The notes under the pieces are model-generated. The model made no database searches, was not told where the DNA came from, and saw only the letters and a program-made list of their open reading frames with translations. From CAINEC01 sp046303115 (GTDB taxonomy: Bacteria; Bacteroidota; Bacteroidia; AKYH767-A; OLB10): a stretch of 33,356 nucleotides of DNA. The stretch covers positions 1 to 33,356 of the forward strand of contig JBKCGZ010000198.1 in assembly GCA_046303115.1 (NCBI GenBank), written 5' to 3'. The translations under genes and the position numbers were made by a program. Positions 24,206-31,711 of this stretch are shown here, piece after piece; the first letter of the stretch is position 1; each line of letters starts with the position of its first letter.

Positions 24206-24925
24206 ATGTCCAACACCCAATTCAACTTCAAACAGTTTTCTGTACAGCAGGATTTATGCTCGATGAAAGTCGGGACGGATGGAGTTTTGTTGGGTTCATG
24301 GACGTATACGGATAATGCTAATAATATTTTAGATATTGGAACAGGTACTGGATTAATTGCTTTAATGCTCGCACAACGATCAAATGCGAATATAACAGCC
24401 GTAGATGCTGAAGCGAATGCTTGCGAACAAGCGAAAATCAATTTTGATGCATCACCGTGGACTAATCGACTTCAACTTGTGCATTCGAAAATTCAAGATT
24501 TTCATTCTGATCATTTATTCGATTTAATAGTTTCTAATCCGCCATATTTTTCTGGTTATTATTCTTCGGAAAATTTGTCGCGCGATATTGCACGCTCTGC
24601 AGATGTTTTATTGCCCTATGAAGAATTAATTTCTTGTGCTAAGAAATTACTAATAGCTAACGGGAGATTGTCGTTGATACTTCCTGCTGATCAGCAAGAG
24701 AAAATAACAGCTATTGCGAACCAAAATGAACTTGCACTTTCACGATTAACTTTCGTTAAAACAAAAAGCTCGAAAGAAGCGAAACGTATTCTTCTGGAAT
24801 TTGTAAACAATTTCAATCAAGTCAATGCAATAATTGATGAATTAATCATTCAATCCGATGATAACGGTCGCGTGTATACGCAAGAGTATATTAACCTAAC
24901 TAAGGACTTTTATCTAGCTTTCTGA
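24206..24925 (+). CDS. trmN6: tRNA1(Val) (adenine(37)-N6)-methyltransferase
   Basis: 239 residues. N-terminal FKQFSVQQDLCSMKVGTDGVLLGSW (8-32) is the signature of TrmN6/YfiC and related enzymes. The SAM site is ILDIGTGTGLIALMLAQ (41-57), and the N6-adenine methyltransferase catalytic motif is NPPY (111-114, in IVSNPPYFSGYY). It methylates N6 of A37 next to the anticodon of tRNA-Val. Its 3' end overlaps the convergent saccharopine dehydrogenase gene by 12 bases. A palindrome overlies its upstream region. Confidence 0.92.
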   Translation: MSNTQFNFKQFSVQQDLCSMKVGTDGVLLGSWTYTDNANNILDIGTGTGLIALMLAQRSNANITAVDAEANACEQAKINFDASPWTNRLQLVHSKIQDFHSDHLFDLIVSNPPYFSGYYSSENLSRDIARSADVLLPYEELISCAKKLLIANGRLSLILPADQQEKITAIANQNELALSRLTFVKTKSSKEAKRILLEFVNNFNQVNAIIDELIIQSDDNGRVYTQEYINLTKDFYLAF

Positions 24926-26245
24926 TTCTGAAAAGCAAATGCCCATTTCGCTTAACTCTTTCAAGATAGGAACATATAATTCCGCTTTAACAGGAATTTG
25001 AACTCCCTTTAATTTTATTTCTCCTCGTAAAATATGTCGAGCAGCAATTGCTAGTGGAAGTCCTACTGTTTTAGCCATGGCCGTATTCGTAGTATCATCG
25101 CCTTTTACAACCAATGAAGACGTCAATTGCTTGGCAACTCCATTCGTTTGATATTCGAAAATATGTTGCATCACAATCATGTCTTTGTCGCCTTCTTTCA
25201 AAACCCATCTTTGCTCTAGTAAATGTTGTAATACTTGCGCAGGACTAGCATTTATCAAATTCGTTTTTGCAGACTCAAAAATTCCAGTATAAGAAATCAT
25301 ATTCATGATTGTTCCGTTGGATTCGAGATTGCAAAGTACTGCTACTTTTTCTTGAAGTGAATTTCCTTTAATTGAGCTTGGTAATAGTGATTCTGTAATT
25401 TGTGCGAAGGTCAAATCTTCTGAATGCTCGATTTTATAACTGTCATCCGTTAATCCTAACGTAACAAATACTTGCCAAGCATGACAGTAGTTTTTGTAGC
25501 GCAGCGTACCTCTTAATAATGTTGGGATTGAATCTAATCCATATTGCTTACGATAACTCAAAGAATCACGATTAGCATATCCATCAAATTCTCCATAACC
25601 TTCAACATTAACTTTTTCAATCTCTGTAAATAAGCGCTGATAAGGGATGTATTTGTATTCTCCATTCGAAATATACTTTGCTGTTCCTTGTCCTGCAATA
25701 ATTACATTTCGCGGATTCCAAGTAAATTTATATCCCCACGGATTGTCATTTGATTCCGGAGCTACAAGTCCGCCTGTATATGATTTAAAAGAAGTGATAT
25801 CACCACCTGCGTTTTTAATTCGATGAATAATTTCCATGGCCGACATATGATCGATGCCGGGATCTAATCCGCATTCATTGAGTAATAAGATATCTGCTTC
25901 AATTGCTTTCTCATTTAAACTTTGAACTTCTTCAGAAACATAACTAGCTGTTACAAGATTCTTTTTAAATCGAACACAATCATGAGCTGCTAAAATATGT
26001 AGTGTAGGAGGTAACAATGAAATAACTAAATCAGCATTTTGTATTTCTTTTTCGCGCTGTTCAATATTATCAATTGAAAATTCAAATGCAATGGCGTTCG
26101 GGTGATTATTGACTTTATTTTGAGCTGCGACTAAAGATAAATCACCTACTTTTAAAATAAAACCATCTGAAGTGGAGTTATTTAATAAATACTGAATCAG
26201 CGTTCCGGATGATTTTCCAGCCCCAAGTAAAAGAATCGTTTTCAT
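24914..26245 (-). CDS. Saccharopine dehydrogenase (L-glutamate-forming, Lys9-like)
   Basis: 443 residues, close to yeast Lys9 (about 446). The N-terminal Rossmann motif is ILLLGAGKSSGTLIQYLL (4-21). The substrate domain carries stretches characteristic of the glutamate-forming saccharopine reductase/dehydrogenase: NECGLDPGIDHMSAMEII, YTGGLVAPESNDNPWGYKF and then LRGTLRYKNY. It interconverts saccharopine with glutamate and 2-aminoadipate 6-semialdehyde. In Bacteroidota this most likely serves lysine degradation, working after a lysine-ketoglutarate reductase that is not in the window. It is transcribed alone and converges on trmN6. Confidence 0.9.
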   Translation of the reverse strand: MKTILLLGAGKSSGTLIQYLLNNSTSDGFILKVGDLSLVAAQNKVNNHPNAIAFEFSIDNIEQREKEIQNADLVISLLPPTLHILAAHDCVRFKKNLVTASYVSEEVQSLNEKAIEADILLLNECGLDPGIDHMSAMEIIHRIKNAGGDITSFKSYTGGLVAPESNDNPWGYKFTWNPRNVIIAGQGTAKYISNGEYKYIPYQRLFTEIEKVNVEGYGEFDGYANRDSLSYRKQYGLDSIPTLLRGTLRYKNYCHAWQVFVTLGLTDDSYKIEHSEDLTFAQITESLLPSSIKGNSLQEKVAVLCNLESNGTIMNMISYTGIFESAKTNLINASPAQVLQHLLEQRWVLKEGDKDMIVMQHIFEYQTNGVAKQLTSSLVVKGDDTTNTAMAKTVGLPLAIAARHILRGEIKLKGVQIPVKAELYVPILKELSEMGICFSESES

Positions 26246-26316
26246 ACATTAAATGCTTCTGCGAATTTAGAAATTATAATGGAACAAGATTATTATGAAG
26301 ATTAATGTGAATGTTA

Positions 26317-26324
26317 TAAATTTG
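26317..26324 (+). promoter_or_regulatory. Candidate -7 promoter element for the DUF4476 gene
   Basis: TAAATTTG fits TAnnTTTG exactly and ends 21 bases before the ATG at 26346. No -33 TTG at the expected spacing. Confidence 0.45.
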
Positions 26325-26345
26325 CTATCTCAAAACAATTAAAAT

Positions 26346-27347
26346 ATGATTAAGAAATTTCTAGCCTTAGCCATTCTTGTTTCATTCGGATTTATTGCGA
26401 ATGCTCAAACAGCCAATTTGATTTTGTTTACTGAAAATGGTGAACAATTTACTGCGATTCTAAATGGAATTCAACAAAATTCTAAACCCGAGACAAATGT
26501 TAAAATTTCAGGGTTAAATGCAGAATATTATAAATTGAAAATTAGATTTGTTGATAATATGTTGGGTGAAAAGAATTTTAATATCAACTTAGCATTAGGA
26601 GAAGAAACAACATATTGCATTAAGAAGAATAACAAAGGAGAATATGTTACTCGCTTTATGAGTAATGTCCCCTTGGATCAAGCGCCATCAGCACCGGCAT
26701 CCCAAGCTGTAGTTGTGTACAATGCAAATCCTGCAGCGGCAAATGCCAATACAACAGTTACGCATCAGCAAACTACAACAACTACAACAAATGGTACTTC
26801 TAATCCTGATAATGTAAATATTAGTCTAGGTATTAATGTAGATGGTATGGGGGGTGGAATCAACATGAATGTTTCGGGTGCTAATTTAGATATGGATAAT
26901 ACCTCATCTGTACATTCAACAACTACAACCACAACAACTACTACTCATTCATCAAGTGGTTACGATTCTCATGCGGGTCACAATCATCCGCATAGCAATC
27001 CTGCGCCAGCTCCAGTTGTTTATTTACCTGGATATAATGGGCCAATTGGTTGTCCAGTACCAATGTCGCCTAATGATTTCTCTGATTTAAAGAGAACCGT
27101 AAATTCAAAAACTTTTGAGGACACCAAACTTACGATAGCAAAGCAAGTGGTTTCTTCTCAATGCTTATTAACTAATCAGGTTAAAGATCTTTTAGGTTGC
27201 TTTACTTTTGAGGCTAACAAATTAGAAATGGCTAAGAATTGCTACTCACATACATATGATATTGGAAATTATTTCAAAGTGAATGATGTGTTTACATTTG
27301 AATCTTCTATAGAAGAATTGAACGAATACATTGAATCTAGAAAATAA
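26346..27347 (+). CDS. Secreted DUF4476 protein with Thr- and His-rich linkers
   Basis: 333 residues. Signal peptide 1-20 (LVSFGFIANAQ). Residues 21-110 form a beta-rich domain (LILFTENGEQFTAILNGIQQ). A long low-complexity middle follows: runs of Thr (TTTTTT), a Gly/Asn/Met-rich patch (GMGGGINMNVSG) and a His-rich stretch HAGHNHPHSNPAPAP. The C-terminal ~90 residues (from MSPNDFSDLKRTVNSKTFED, ending SIEELNEYI) match the DUF4476 helical domain known from Bacteroidota and myxobacteria. The His cluster could bind metal, but this is speculation. An intrinsic terminator follows directly, so the gene is its own transcription unit. Confidence 0.85.
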   Translation: MIKKFLALAILVSFGFIANAQTANLILFTENGEQFTAILNGIQQNSKPETNVKISGLNAEYYKLKIRFVDNMLGEKNFNINLALGEETTYCIKKNNKGEYVTRFMSNVPLDQAPSAPASQAVVVYNANPAAANANTTVTHQQTTTTTTNGTSNPDNVNISLGINVDGMGGGINMNVSGANLDMDNTSSVHSTTTTTTTTTHSSSGYDSHAGHNHPHSNPAPAPVVYLPGYNGPIGCPVPMSPNDFSDLKRTVNSKTFEDTKLTIAKQVVSSQCLLTNQVKDLLGCFTFEANKLEMAKNCYSHTYDIGNYFKVNDVFTFESSIEELNEYIESRK

Positions 27348-27351
27348 TAGT

Positions 27352-27376
27352 AAGGCCTCTTCGAGAGGCCTTTTTT
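27352..27376 (+). terminator. Intrinsic terminator after the DUF4476 gene
   Basis: Perfect 9-bp stem AAGGCCTCT (27352-27360) / AGAGGCCTT (27364-27372) with loop TCG, followed by T's to 27376. It lies 4 bases after the stop codon. Confidence 0.93.
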
Positions 27377-27383
27377 AATTACC

Positions 27384-27782
27384 ATGGAAAAACAGAATTA
27401 TTATATCAAATGGGCTGCAGCTTTAGGTGCCATTGCAGTTTGTTTCGGAGCTTTAGGAGCACATACCTTAGAAAAGATGTTAAGTGCTAAATCCCTTGCC
27501 TCTTGGGAAACCGCAGTTCGCTACCAGCTTATACATGCCACTGTTATTTTAATAATCGCTATAAATGGCCGACTCGTTTCAGAAAAAAGTGCACACCGAA
27601 TTTTGAACTTGTTTATTGTGGGTGTATTATTTTTTAGCGGAAGCATCTATATCCTTTCAACACAATCAATAAGTGGACTTCACGTTCCTTTTTTGGGTCC
27701 TATAACACCAATTGGTGGTTTATTAATGATTGCAGGATGGTTTATGTTATTTTTACAGAGTGTTAAATCAAAAAATAATTAA
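27384..27782 (+). CDS. DUF423 family small membrane protein
   Basis: 132 residues with four hydrophobic helices (about 9-27, 46-62, 69-88 and 101-126). The N-terminal AALGAIAVCFGALGAHTLEK, followed by WETAVRYQLIHA, is the signature of the DUF423 (YgdD-like) family. Function is unknown in all bacteria I can recall. It starts 7 bases after an intrinsic terminator, so its promoter must overlap the upstream gene's end or transcription must read through. A lipoprotein gene begins one base after its stop codon. Confidence 0.93.
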   Translation: MEKQNYYIKWAAALGAIAVCFGALGAHTLEKMLSAKSLASWETAVRYQLIHATVILIIAINGRLVSEKSAHRILNLFIVGVLFFSGSIYILSTQSISGLHVPFLGPITPIGGLLMIAGWFMLFLQSVKSKNN

Positions 27783-27783
27783 A

Positions 27784-28206
27784 ATGAGAACAATTTTAGT
27801 CGCCAGTGCTGTACTTATTTTGGCATGTAATCCATCAAAAAAAGCCAATTCGGTAGCAATAACAGAAGTAGAAGAGTCTCAACGCTCAGAACAAACAGAA
27901 ATGCCTCCCGCACCAACTCAAAAGAACATAAGATTAGTGGTAACCTTCGCTAGCATAGGCGCTGGAATTGACCCAAATGCCAAGTCAAACTTGGATAATT
28001 ACATCAATTCTTTTAAAGAAAAATCAGGGAAACTGGTTAAATATGGAACATTGGCCTGGGGGCGTGAAGGTGAATATGATTGCGAATTTTCACTTAATGA
28101 ATTGAATTTAAATGAGCAGGCAGACTTTATTAACGGCCTTAAAAAGCAGTTTGCAGGTAACCAACTTATTCAAATTGAAGAGAATAAGCCGAGTCGTTTC
28201 AATTAA
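27784..28206 (+). CDS. Putative lipoprotein, unknown function
   Basis: 140 residues from the ATG at 27784, one base after the DUF423 stop; an in-frame ATG at 27730 inside the previous gene would bury the signal sequence and is rejected. The N-terminus MRTILVASAVLILAC is a lipoprotein signal with lipobox ILAC, acylated Cys at 15. A short acidic/Pro linker follows, then a compact alpha/beta domain of about 95 residues (NIRLVVTFASIGAGIDPNAK, with YINSFKEKSGKLVKYGTLAWGREGEYDCEF). I do not recognise the family. Tight spacing suggests translation coupled to DUF423. Confidence 0.8.
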   Translation: MRTILVASAVLILACNPSKKANSVAITEVEESQRSEQTEMPPAPTQKNIRLVVTFASIGAGIDPNAKSNLDNYINSFKEKSGKLVKYGTLAWGREGEYDCEFSLNELNLNEQADFINGLKKQFAGNQLIQIEENKPSRFN

Positions 28207-28226
28207 ATAAAATTGAATGATTTTCA

Positions 28227-28257
28227 TTGACGGAAGTATGTTTTTTCCGTTTCTTTG
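28227..28257 (+). promoter_or_regulatory. Promoter of pckA
   Basis: -33 TTG (28227-28229), 20-base spacer, -7 TTTCTTTG (28250-28257), one mismatch to TAnnTTTG. The -7 element ends 21 bases before the pckA ATG. This argues against the in-frame TTG at 28255 as the start codon. Confidence 0.6.
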
Positions 28258-28278
28258 CACAAACTTTCAGAAACCAAT

Positions 28279-29895
28279 ATGAACAATTACGGAACTAAGA
28301 ACCCAAATGCTTCTTTAGAGTCTTTAGGTTTAAAAAATGTAGCCATGGCGCATTGGAATTTAACGCCTGCTGAACTTGTAGAAGAAACGATCATGTTAGG
28401 CATGGGTTCGTTAACAGATACAGGCGCTTTAGCAATTGATACAGGTGAGTTTACTGGTCGTTCACCGAAAGATAAATTTTGCGTGGTGGATGCTGAAACT
28501 GAAAATACAGTTTGGTGGGGTGATATCAACTATAAATTTGATGCAGCCAAGTTTGAGCATATTTTCCAAAGAATGCAAGCTTACCTTACTAACCGTGAGG
28601 TTTATGTACGTGATGCTTATGCTTGTGCTGATTCTCGCTATCGCTTAAATGTACGTGTTGTAACTGAATATCCTTGGCAAAATATATTCGTTAACAATTT
28701 ATTCTTGCGTCCTACACAGGATGAATTATTGACATTTGATCCTGAGTGGACAATCGTTAATGCTCCAGGATTTCATGCAGATCCTGCTATTGACGGAACA
28801 CGTCAGCACAACTTTGCAATCATCAACTTTACGAAAAAGATGATTCTGATTGGTGGAACTGGTTATACAGGAGAAATTAAAAAAGGAATCTTTACCGTAT
28901 TAAATTATGTCTTACCACAACACAAAGGTGTTTTGAGTATGCATTGTTCTGCTAACATCGGAAAAGATGGTGATACAGCTTTATTCTTCGGATTGTCAGG
29001 TACTGGTAAAACAACGTTAAGTGCTGATCCAAACCGTGGATTAATTGGTGATGATGAGCATGGATGGAGTGATGATTCAGTATTTAACTTCGAAGGTGGA
29101 TGTTATGCTAAATGCGTAAACTTATCTGCTGAAAAAGAACCACAGATTTTCAAGGCGATTAAGTTCGGTGCCTTATTAGAAAATATTGAGTGCTACGAAG
29201 GAACAAGCACTGTTGATTACGATAACATTTCTAAAACAGAAAATACACGTGTTGCTTATCCAATCAACCATATTGACAATGCAGTGGAGCCTTCAGTTGC
29301 TAAGAAGCCTAAAAATATTTTCTTCTTAACATGTGATGCTTTCGGTGTGTTGCCTCCAATTAGTCGTTTGGATAACGGACAAGCAATGTATCATTTCATT
29401 TCAGGATATACAGCTAAAGTTGCTGGAACTGAAATGGGAATTACAGAGCCTACAACAACATTCTCTGCTTGCTTCGGAAAAGCATTCTTACCATTACATC
29501 CAGCTAAATACGCTGAGTTATTAGGAAAGAAATTAAATGATAACCCTGAAATTAAAGTGTGGTTAGTTAACACAGGTTGGTCTGGTGGATCTTACGGTGT
29601 CGGTTCTCGTATGAAGTTAAGCTATACTCGTGCGATGATTACAGCAGCTTTAAATGGTGAGTTTGATAATGTAGAATTTGAAGAGCTTCCAATCTTCCGT
29701 TTACGTGTTCCTAAGTCATGTTCAGGAGTACCATCTGAAATCTTAAATCCAAGATTAACATGGGCAGACAAAGCAGCCTTCGATCATACAGCAAATGAAT
29801 TAGCAAATAAATTCGTTAAGAACTTTGCTCAGTATGCCGATGGTGCAAGTCCTGAAATTCTTGCTGCTGCACCAGCAGCTGCAGTTACAGCATAA
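28279..29895 (+). CDS. pckA: Phosphoenolpyruvate carboxykinase (ATP)
   Basis: 538 residues from the ATG at 28279, the standard length for the ATP-dependent enzyme. The oxaloacetate/PEP site is seen in FTGRSPKDKF (58-67) with R61; GGTGYTGEIKKG (192-203) contributes catalytic Lys residues; the kinase P-loop is GLSGTGKTTLS (238-248), followed by the metal-binding LIGDDEHGW (255-263). It decarboxylates and phosphorylates oxaloacetate to PEP with ATP, the first committed step of gluconeogenesis, or runs in reverse for CO2 fixation during anaerobic growth. It ends in an Ala-rich tail (AAAPAAAVTA). It is monocistronic between its own promoter and a strong terminator. Confidence 0.97.
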   Translation: MNNYGTKNPNASLESLGLKNVAMAHWNLTPAELVEETIMLGMGSLTDTGALAIDTGEFTGRSPKDKFCVVDAETENTVWWGDINYKFDAAKFEHIFQRMQAYLTNREVYVRDAYACADSRYRLNVRVVTEYPWQNIFVNNLFLRPTQDELLTFDPEWTIVNAPGFHADPAIDGTRQHNFAIINFTKKMILIGGTGYTGEIKKGIFTVLNYVLPQHKGVLSMHCSANIGKDGDTALFFGLSGTGKTTLSADPNRGLIGDDEHGWSDDSVFNFEGGCYAKCVNLSAEKEPQIFKAIKFGALLENIECYEGTSTVDYDNISKTENTRVAYPINHIDNAVEPSVAKKPKNIFFLTCDAFGVLPPISRLDNGQAMYHFISGYTAKVAGTEMGITEPTTTFSACFGKAFLPLHPAKYAELLGKKLNDNPEIKVWLVNTGWSGGSYGVGSRMKLSYTRAMITAALNGEFDNVEFEELPIFRLRVPKSCSGVPSEILNPRLTWADKAAFDHTANELANKFVKNFAQYADGASPEILAAAPAAAVTA

Positions 29896-29913
29896 TCACT
29901 AAAAAATAAATTC

Positions 29914-29943
29914 AAAGGGGCGTTAGAAATAATGCCCCTTTTT
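29914..29943 (+). terminator. Intrinsic terminator after pckA
   Basis: Stem AAAGGGGCGTTA (29914-29925) / TAATGCCCCTTT (29930-29941), with one G-U pair and a GAAA tetraloop, followed by T's to 29943. Eighteen bases after the pckA stop. Confidence 0.92.
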
Positions 29944-29950
29944 CATTCCT

Positions 29951-30658
29951 ATGCAATTATTCTTTTGCGAAAATTTAGCGCTGAATACAGAAGTGATTCT
30001 TTCACAAGAAGAATCGTTTCATGCTGCGCAAGTATTGCGTATGCGTGGTGGTGATGTTATTCATTTGACAGATGGTTTAGGCCATCTCTTCAAAGGTGAA
30101 TTACTCAATGTTGATTCAAAAAAGTCATTAGTCCGTTTGATTGAAGAGTTGCCATTAAAGCCTGCAATATCTCACTTGCATATAGCTATTGCTCCAACAA
30201 AAAATATCGATCGTTTTGAGTGGTTTTTAGAGAAGGCCACCGAAATGGGTATTGCTGAAATAACTCCGTTATTGTGTCGCTATTCCGAGCGAAAAGAAAT
30301 AAAGCCTGAGCGATTGAATAAAGTAATTGTTGCAGCAGCGAAGCAATCGCATCATTTTATGTTTCCTCGTTTAAATCCAATTTTGAAATTCGAAGAATTT
30401 ATCAATTCGTCTACAAGTGAAAATAAATACATTGCACATTGCGAATTATCAGAAAAAAATGATTTTGGAAAATCAATTATAGGTAAGAAAAGCTCATTAC
30501 TGTTAATTGGGCCCGAAGGTGATTTTTCAGAGCAGGAAATTCAATTAGCTATCAGTAATAATTATTTGCCAGTTTCATTAGGAGAGTCACGATTGCGAAC
30601 AGAAACAGCCGGCGTTTATGCATGTGCAGTTTTCAATGCACTCTCTAATAATTTGTAA
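29951..30658 (+). CDS. rsmE: 16S rRNA (uracil(1498)-N(3))-methyltransferase
   Basis: 235 residues, usual length. The N-terminal PUA-like part contains EESFHAAQVLRMRGGDVIHLTDG, and the SPOUT methyltransferase domain contains FEWFLEKATEMGIAEITPLL, LLIGPEGDFSEQEI and LGESRLRTETAGVYA (the knot and SAM site). It methylates N3 of U1498 in 16S rRNA, at the decoding region of the small subunit. It starts 7 bases after the pckA terminator and is followed closely by DUF4159. Confidence 0.96.
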   Translation: MQLFFCENLALNTEVILSQEESFHAAQVLRMRGGDVIHLTDGLGHLFKGELLNVDSKKSLVRLIEELPLKPAISHLHIAIAPTKNIDRFEWFLEKATEMGIAEITPLLCRYSERKEIKPERLNKVIVAAAKQSHHFMFPRLNPILKFEEFINSSTSENKYIAHCELSEKNDFGKSIIGKKSSLLLIGPEGDFSEQEIQLAISNNYLPVSLGESRLRTETAGVYACAVFNALSNNL

Positions 30659-30681
30659 TTGTAAAACACTAAATTTGATTC

Positions 30682-31344
30682 ATGAAAAAAATAATTGGAT
30701 CCATCATTTTGACTTTGTTTTTTATCTCTGCAACAATTCCTGCAGAGCCGACAGTTAAAATTGCTTTGTTGAAATATAATGGTGGTGGCGATTGGTATGC
30801 GAACCTTGAGACATCACTAAAAAATCTAATTGTTTATTGTAATCAGAATTTAGGAACGACAATTAATAAAGAACAAGCTATTGTTGAAGTGGGAAGTCCT
30901 GATTTGTTTAATTACCCTTTTGTGCACATGACGGGACACGGGAACGTGGTGTTTACGCAACAAGAGGCTGATAATTTAAGAAAGTACTTAATGGGTGGAG
31001 GATTCCTTCATATTTCTGATAATTATGGTATGGATAAATTTATTCGTCCACAGATGAAAAAAGTATTTCCTGAGTTATCATTTGTAGAGCTGCCATTTAA
31101 TCATCCGATCTATCAACAGAAATATAAATTCCCCGCAGGATTGCCAAAAGTGCATGAGCATGATGACAAGGCTCCGCAAGGATTTGGTTTAATCTATAAT
31201 GGACGATTAGTTTGTTTTTATGATTACGAGTGCGACTTAGGTGATGGTTGGGAAGATATTGAAGTACACAGAGATTCGCAGGAGAACAGAACGAAAGCTT
31301 TAAAGATGGGTGCTAATCTTATTCAATACGCTTTTGAAAATTAG
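30682..31344 (+). CDS. DUF4159 family exported protein
   Basis: 220 residues with a signal peptide (residues 1-21, hydrophobic IIGSIILTLFFISATIPA). The mature part matches DUF4159: VKIALLKYNGGGDWYANLETSLKNL, YPFVHMTGHGNVVFT, the helix LRKYLMGGGFLHISDNYGMD and the C-terminal DYECDLGDGWEDIEVH. The fold is expected to be a Rossmann-like, glutamine-amidotransferase-type alpha/beta domain; catalytic activity is not established. A TAAATTTG at 30670-30677 just before the ATG may be incidental. It lies 23 bases after rsmE and 6 bases before the small His/Cys-rich gene. Confidence 0.9.
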   Translation: MKKIIGSIILTLFFISATIPAEPTVKIALLKYNGGGDWYANLETSLKNLIVYCNQNLGTTINKEQAIVEVGSPDLFNYPFVHMTGHGNVVFTQQEADNLRKYLMGGGFLHISDNYGMDKFIRPQMKKVFPELSFVELPFNHPIYQQKYKFPAGLPKVHEHDDKAPQGFGLIYNGRLVCFYDYECDLGDGWEDIEVHRDSQENRTKALKMGANLIQYAFEN

Positions 31345-31350
31345 TAATCG

Positions 31351-31662
31351 ATGCAAAAAATAACGAGTTGGTTGTTGATTTTTTTGTGCTTGCAGCTTTT
31401 TGTGCCGCGCGAGTTATGGCATGAGCTATCAGGACATCACGATACTACGGATGTTGTTTGTCATGAGCATGCCAGTGATATTTCTGCAGAGCATGAGCAT
31501 TGTTTGTTATTTGAATTAATTGGAGATCCGATTTTATACAATGGAATTAAATCATTTCAGTTTTTTCAATTTGCTTATATTTTGATTTTTTTTGGAGCAA
31601 TAGAATTGAAGTGTAGGTATTATATTCTCTCCTTTTCGAACAAGGGGCCACCAATTATGTGA
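31351..31662 (+). CDS. Small His/Cys-rich membrane or periplasmic protein preceding a TonB receptor
   Basis: 103 residues. The N-terminal hydrophobic stretch (about 4-18: ITSWLLIFLCLQLFV) is an anchor or signal. A metal-ligand-rich segment follows: H24, H29, H30, C37, H38, H40, H48, H50 and C51, in ELWHELSGHH, VCHEHAS and EHEHC. A second hydrophobic helix (about 69-85) precedes a C-terminus ending KGPPIM. I recall small proteins with an 'H..C' motif and an 'RxPP' end (DUF2946 type in proteobacteria) encoded beside TonB-dependent copper receptors; this one has a similar plan, but no homology is claimed. It lies 49 bases before the TonB receptor gene, so zinc or copper handling is inferred. Confidence 0.7.
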   Translation: MQKITSWLLIFLCLQLFVPRELWHELSGHHDTTDVVCHEHASDISAEHEHCLLFELIGDPILYNGIKSFQFFQFAYILIFFGAIELKCRYYILSFSNKGPPIM

Positions 31663-31711
31663 TTTTTTAACTATTCACATTTATTTAATAAATTATCTAA
31701 TATCTAATTCA

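Noticed and set aside
24160..24441. 93-codon minus-strand ORF across the trmN6 start
   Set aside because: It covers conserved trmN6 coding sequence in antisense and shows no domain; a shadow frame.
27730..27783. Longer start for the lipoprotein inside the DUF423 gene
   Set aside because: It would place the lipoprotein signal peptide in the interior.
28255..28278. In-frame TTG start for pckA
   Set aside because: It lies inside the -7 promoter element; the ATG at 28279 gives the normal protein.
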